Below are positions 62,001-64,000 of a stretch of 64,000 nt of DNA, piece by piece (position 1 is the stretch's first letter; each line of letters begins with the position of its first letter). Under the pieces are notes generated by a model. It had not been told where the DNA came from, ran no database searches, and saw nothing but the letters and a program-made list of their open reading frames with translations. This stretch comes from Lepisosteus oculatus. Lineage: Eukaryota > Chordata > Actinopteri > Semionotiformes > Lepisosteidae. Made by a program: the position numbers and the translations under genes. The stretch spans positions 43,032,979 through 43,096,978 of the forward strand of contig NC_090704.1 of the NCBI RefSeq assembly GCF_040954835.1, given 5' to 3'.

Positions 62001-64000
62001 ATTTATCTCCCAGATAAAAATGGAAGTAAGATGAAAAGGCAGCAAGAAAAAACAATTCAAAGTCATTAACAAAAATACCTTTACTACTTTACTGTGTCAA
62101 GAATGTCCTCTAAATGAATATTCACGTGTATATTCCCTTGTAAACCAACTTTAAAATACATAATATCAACAATATATTAAAGCTCTTTCTTTAACCTGGT
62201 CTTGGCATTAAACCTGCAGAACAGGGTTAGAAATGTGCATTGATATACTGTTGTGTGCACTGTATAGTATTTGTATGGATACAAAAGGATCAGTAATTTG
62301 GCATTAGTGAAAAAAATAATGAAGGAAGACACACATTCAGACATACAATTCCTACATACATACATTGTATACATATTAGTCCTCTCATTTTGTTGTAATG
62401 GCTGTAGGATTAGCCAAAACATATAAACAGATATCCTTCCTACTGTGTGGTATATGAACTAGATGCCAAAGAAGAAAATATTTTAAAGAAACTTACCAGT
62501 TATTTTGCCAATAGCTGCAAGACTGCACTATATATGCATACTTCTTAACAGACGGATATGACTGATTAAATAACACTTCATATTCAATCCTCTGCCAAAT
62601 GAGAGGAAATAAAAAAATTAGGCTCACTCCCCCACACATAGAAGCACACACTGTATGAAATGTAACAGTAATCAAGTGCTTAAGAGCTTCACTCATTAAA
62701 CAGAGTCTTTAGCTTATGGAATAGAATCATTTTCATGAAGAAGTAAATTGGTATATTTCGTATGTCCTTGTTAGTGTGTTGCAGGTGTAATATTTCAATT
62801 AGATGAGGCAGTAAAGAGACATAGGGAAGACAAGGCACAAAAGGTAAGCTTGGACTCAGATGTGCCCATATACAGTAATCCTGCTAATGACTCTGCATCA
62901 TTAAGGCCAGGAAGGATACCTCATGTGAAAATGGTACATTTTCATCAAGGATGATTCAGAAGAAATAGCAGTTTTTAATTTTTCTGCTGCAATTTAGGAG
63001 CATGAAATGAAAAACAGTGCAGAGTATATGCTTTTCTCTATAATGTTATTCAACATTAAACATTTTGTAAATGCGTTGCAAGAAAAGATATTCGTCCGGT
63101 GTTCCATAGGAATAGGCGTAAAGTGGAAAAGACTTAATGAACCTTTAATTGCTTTAAATTCTATTAAGCATATATAATCTTTTATGCAACTAGTCTGGAG
63201 GGGCTGAATACCTTAATGACCTTCAGGAATTTGAAATTGTTGCCAGCTCTTCATGCTGAATACCTTCCATTGCAGTGACACATCCATGAATAAGTGCAAA
63301 TGCTGTTAGAAGCACTGCTCCCTGTCTGGGCAGCAGAACCAACAACCTGTCATATCCAACATATCCAATAGATCTGGATCTGCCTTTAAACAAATGGATC
63401 TTTTCCATGTCCCAGAAAACAAATACAGGGCAGGCGTTCCACTGCTGTTTCTGATGTTTCACACTCTGGCTTCTACGGTATGTGCTGTTGTTTGTATGGA
63501 AACTGACGGATCAGAAAAGTTAAAAAGAAAATAGAATATTTATTTTCTCTTTGGGTTAAACAAATGATTTGTTTTCTCCCATTTGTTACCTTAATTTACA
63601 AAGACTTGTGGTACTCTATTCTGTAATCTAAAATGCTATTGTAGATTTCTGCTGATATTCAGGAAGTGAAATTCTCAGGCATATTTAAACCCTGATTGTA
63701 CAGTAATGAAGGTCTACCAAATTTGAGAGTGCTAGCAAATGTATTTTCATATAAACTTACAGAACTGGTTAAAGTCATCTGTTCCCTGTTGTGATTTTCT
63801 CCCCTCCTCAGTCTCCTTACTGAAATCTTCCAATCTCTGTTGTTTTAACAGTGTTTTTCTATACAAACTGAAGTGCATTGATCTGTGTTGTTTTACTATT
63901 TCTGTGTCTATTATTTCACAAGCTTATCTGGCAATTATTTATTAGGAACCTTGCTGATAGCTCTTTCACAAACTTTGGAAGCAAATCTTGTTGAAACCCT
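62001..64000. other. Intergenic, no gene recognised, runs to the window edge
   Basis: AT-rich non-coding sequence downstream of the SINE. The frames at 62177-62422 and 63223-63462 have no recognised motifs. Confidence 0.6.

Noticed and set aside
1..64000. CRISPR array, prophage, integron or operon-like gene cluster
   Set aside because: No regularly spaced direct repeats, no clustered co-directional frames with ribosome-binding sites; the sequence is vertebrate.

Overview
The window looks like vertebrate nuclear DNA, most likely from a ray-finned fish. It is AT-rich and gene-poor, with a spliced galanin-receptor gene and old copies of transposon families typical of fish genomes: tRNA-derived SINEs, an L2-type LINE tail, Penelope-like elements, solo LTRs, and hAT and TTAA-flanked DNA elements. 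Nothing bacterial, viral or plasmid-like was seen. The sequence alone does not fix the species.

The one gene I can support as intact and protein-coding is galr2, a galanin receptor type 2, on the + strand at 43,727-45,930. It has two coding exons (350 nt and 778 nt) separated by a 1,076-nt phase-2 intron that splits the Arg codon of the DRY motif. The joined product is 375 aa and has every class A GPCR landmark. A CpG-retaining domain covers the promoter side, exon 1 and part of the intron.

Layout. 1-7.4 kb: no gene. 7.4-7.7 kb: a perfect 130-bp-arm inverted repeat made of a Penelope-like terminal repeat and its flank. 14.6 kb: decayed SINE. 15.5 kb: (TG)n. 16.2 kb: second copy of the terminal repeat. 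19 kb: L2-type LINE 3' end. 22.2-22.6 kb: GIY-YIG-like Penelope remnant. 22.8-23.2 kb and 25.2-26.0 kb: two solo LTRs, each with an exact 5-bp target-site duplication. 24.7 and 26.4 kb: decayed interspersed repeats. 32.2-33.3 kb: broken hAT/ZMYM1-like transposase. 36.6-36.9 kb: CpG-rich patch without a gene. 40.4-41.05 kb: 626-bp TTAA-flanked element with terminal inverted repeats. 43.1-46 kb: galr2. 53.9 kb: tRNA-derived SINE. 55.5-56.85 kb: AT-rich but CpG-retaining patch with no gene. 58 kb: third terminal-repeat copy, split by an LINE-type tail. 61.65-61.99 kb: well-preserved SINE.

The short reading frames elsewhere are what chance gives in AT-rich non-coding DNA. I found no tRNA, rRNA, CRISPR array or novel multi-gene system. 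The most interesting points are the perfect inverted repeat, the hammerhead-like core in its family, the two CpG-retaining patches without genes, the tandem splice donor in galr2, and the strong excess of the heptamer TACTGTA/TACAGTA across the whole window.
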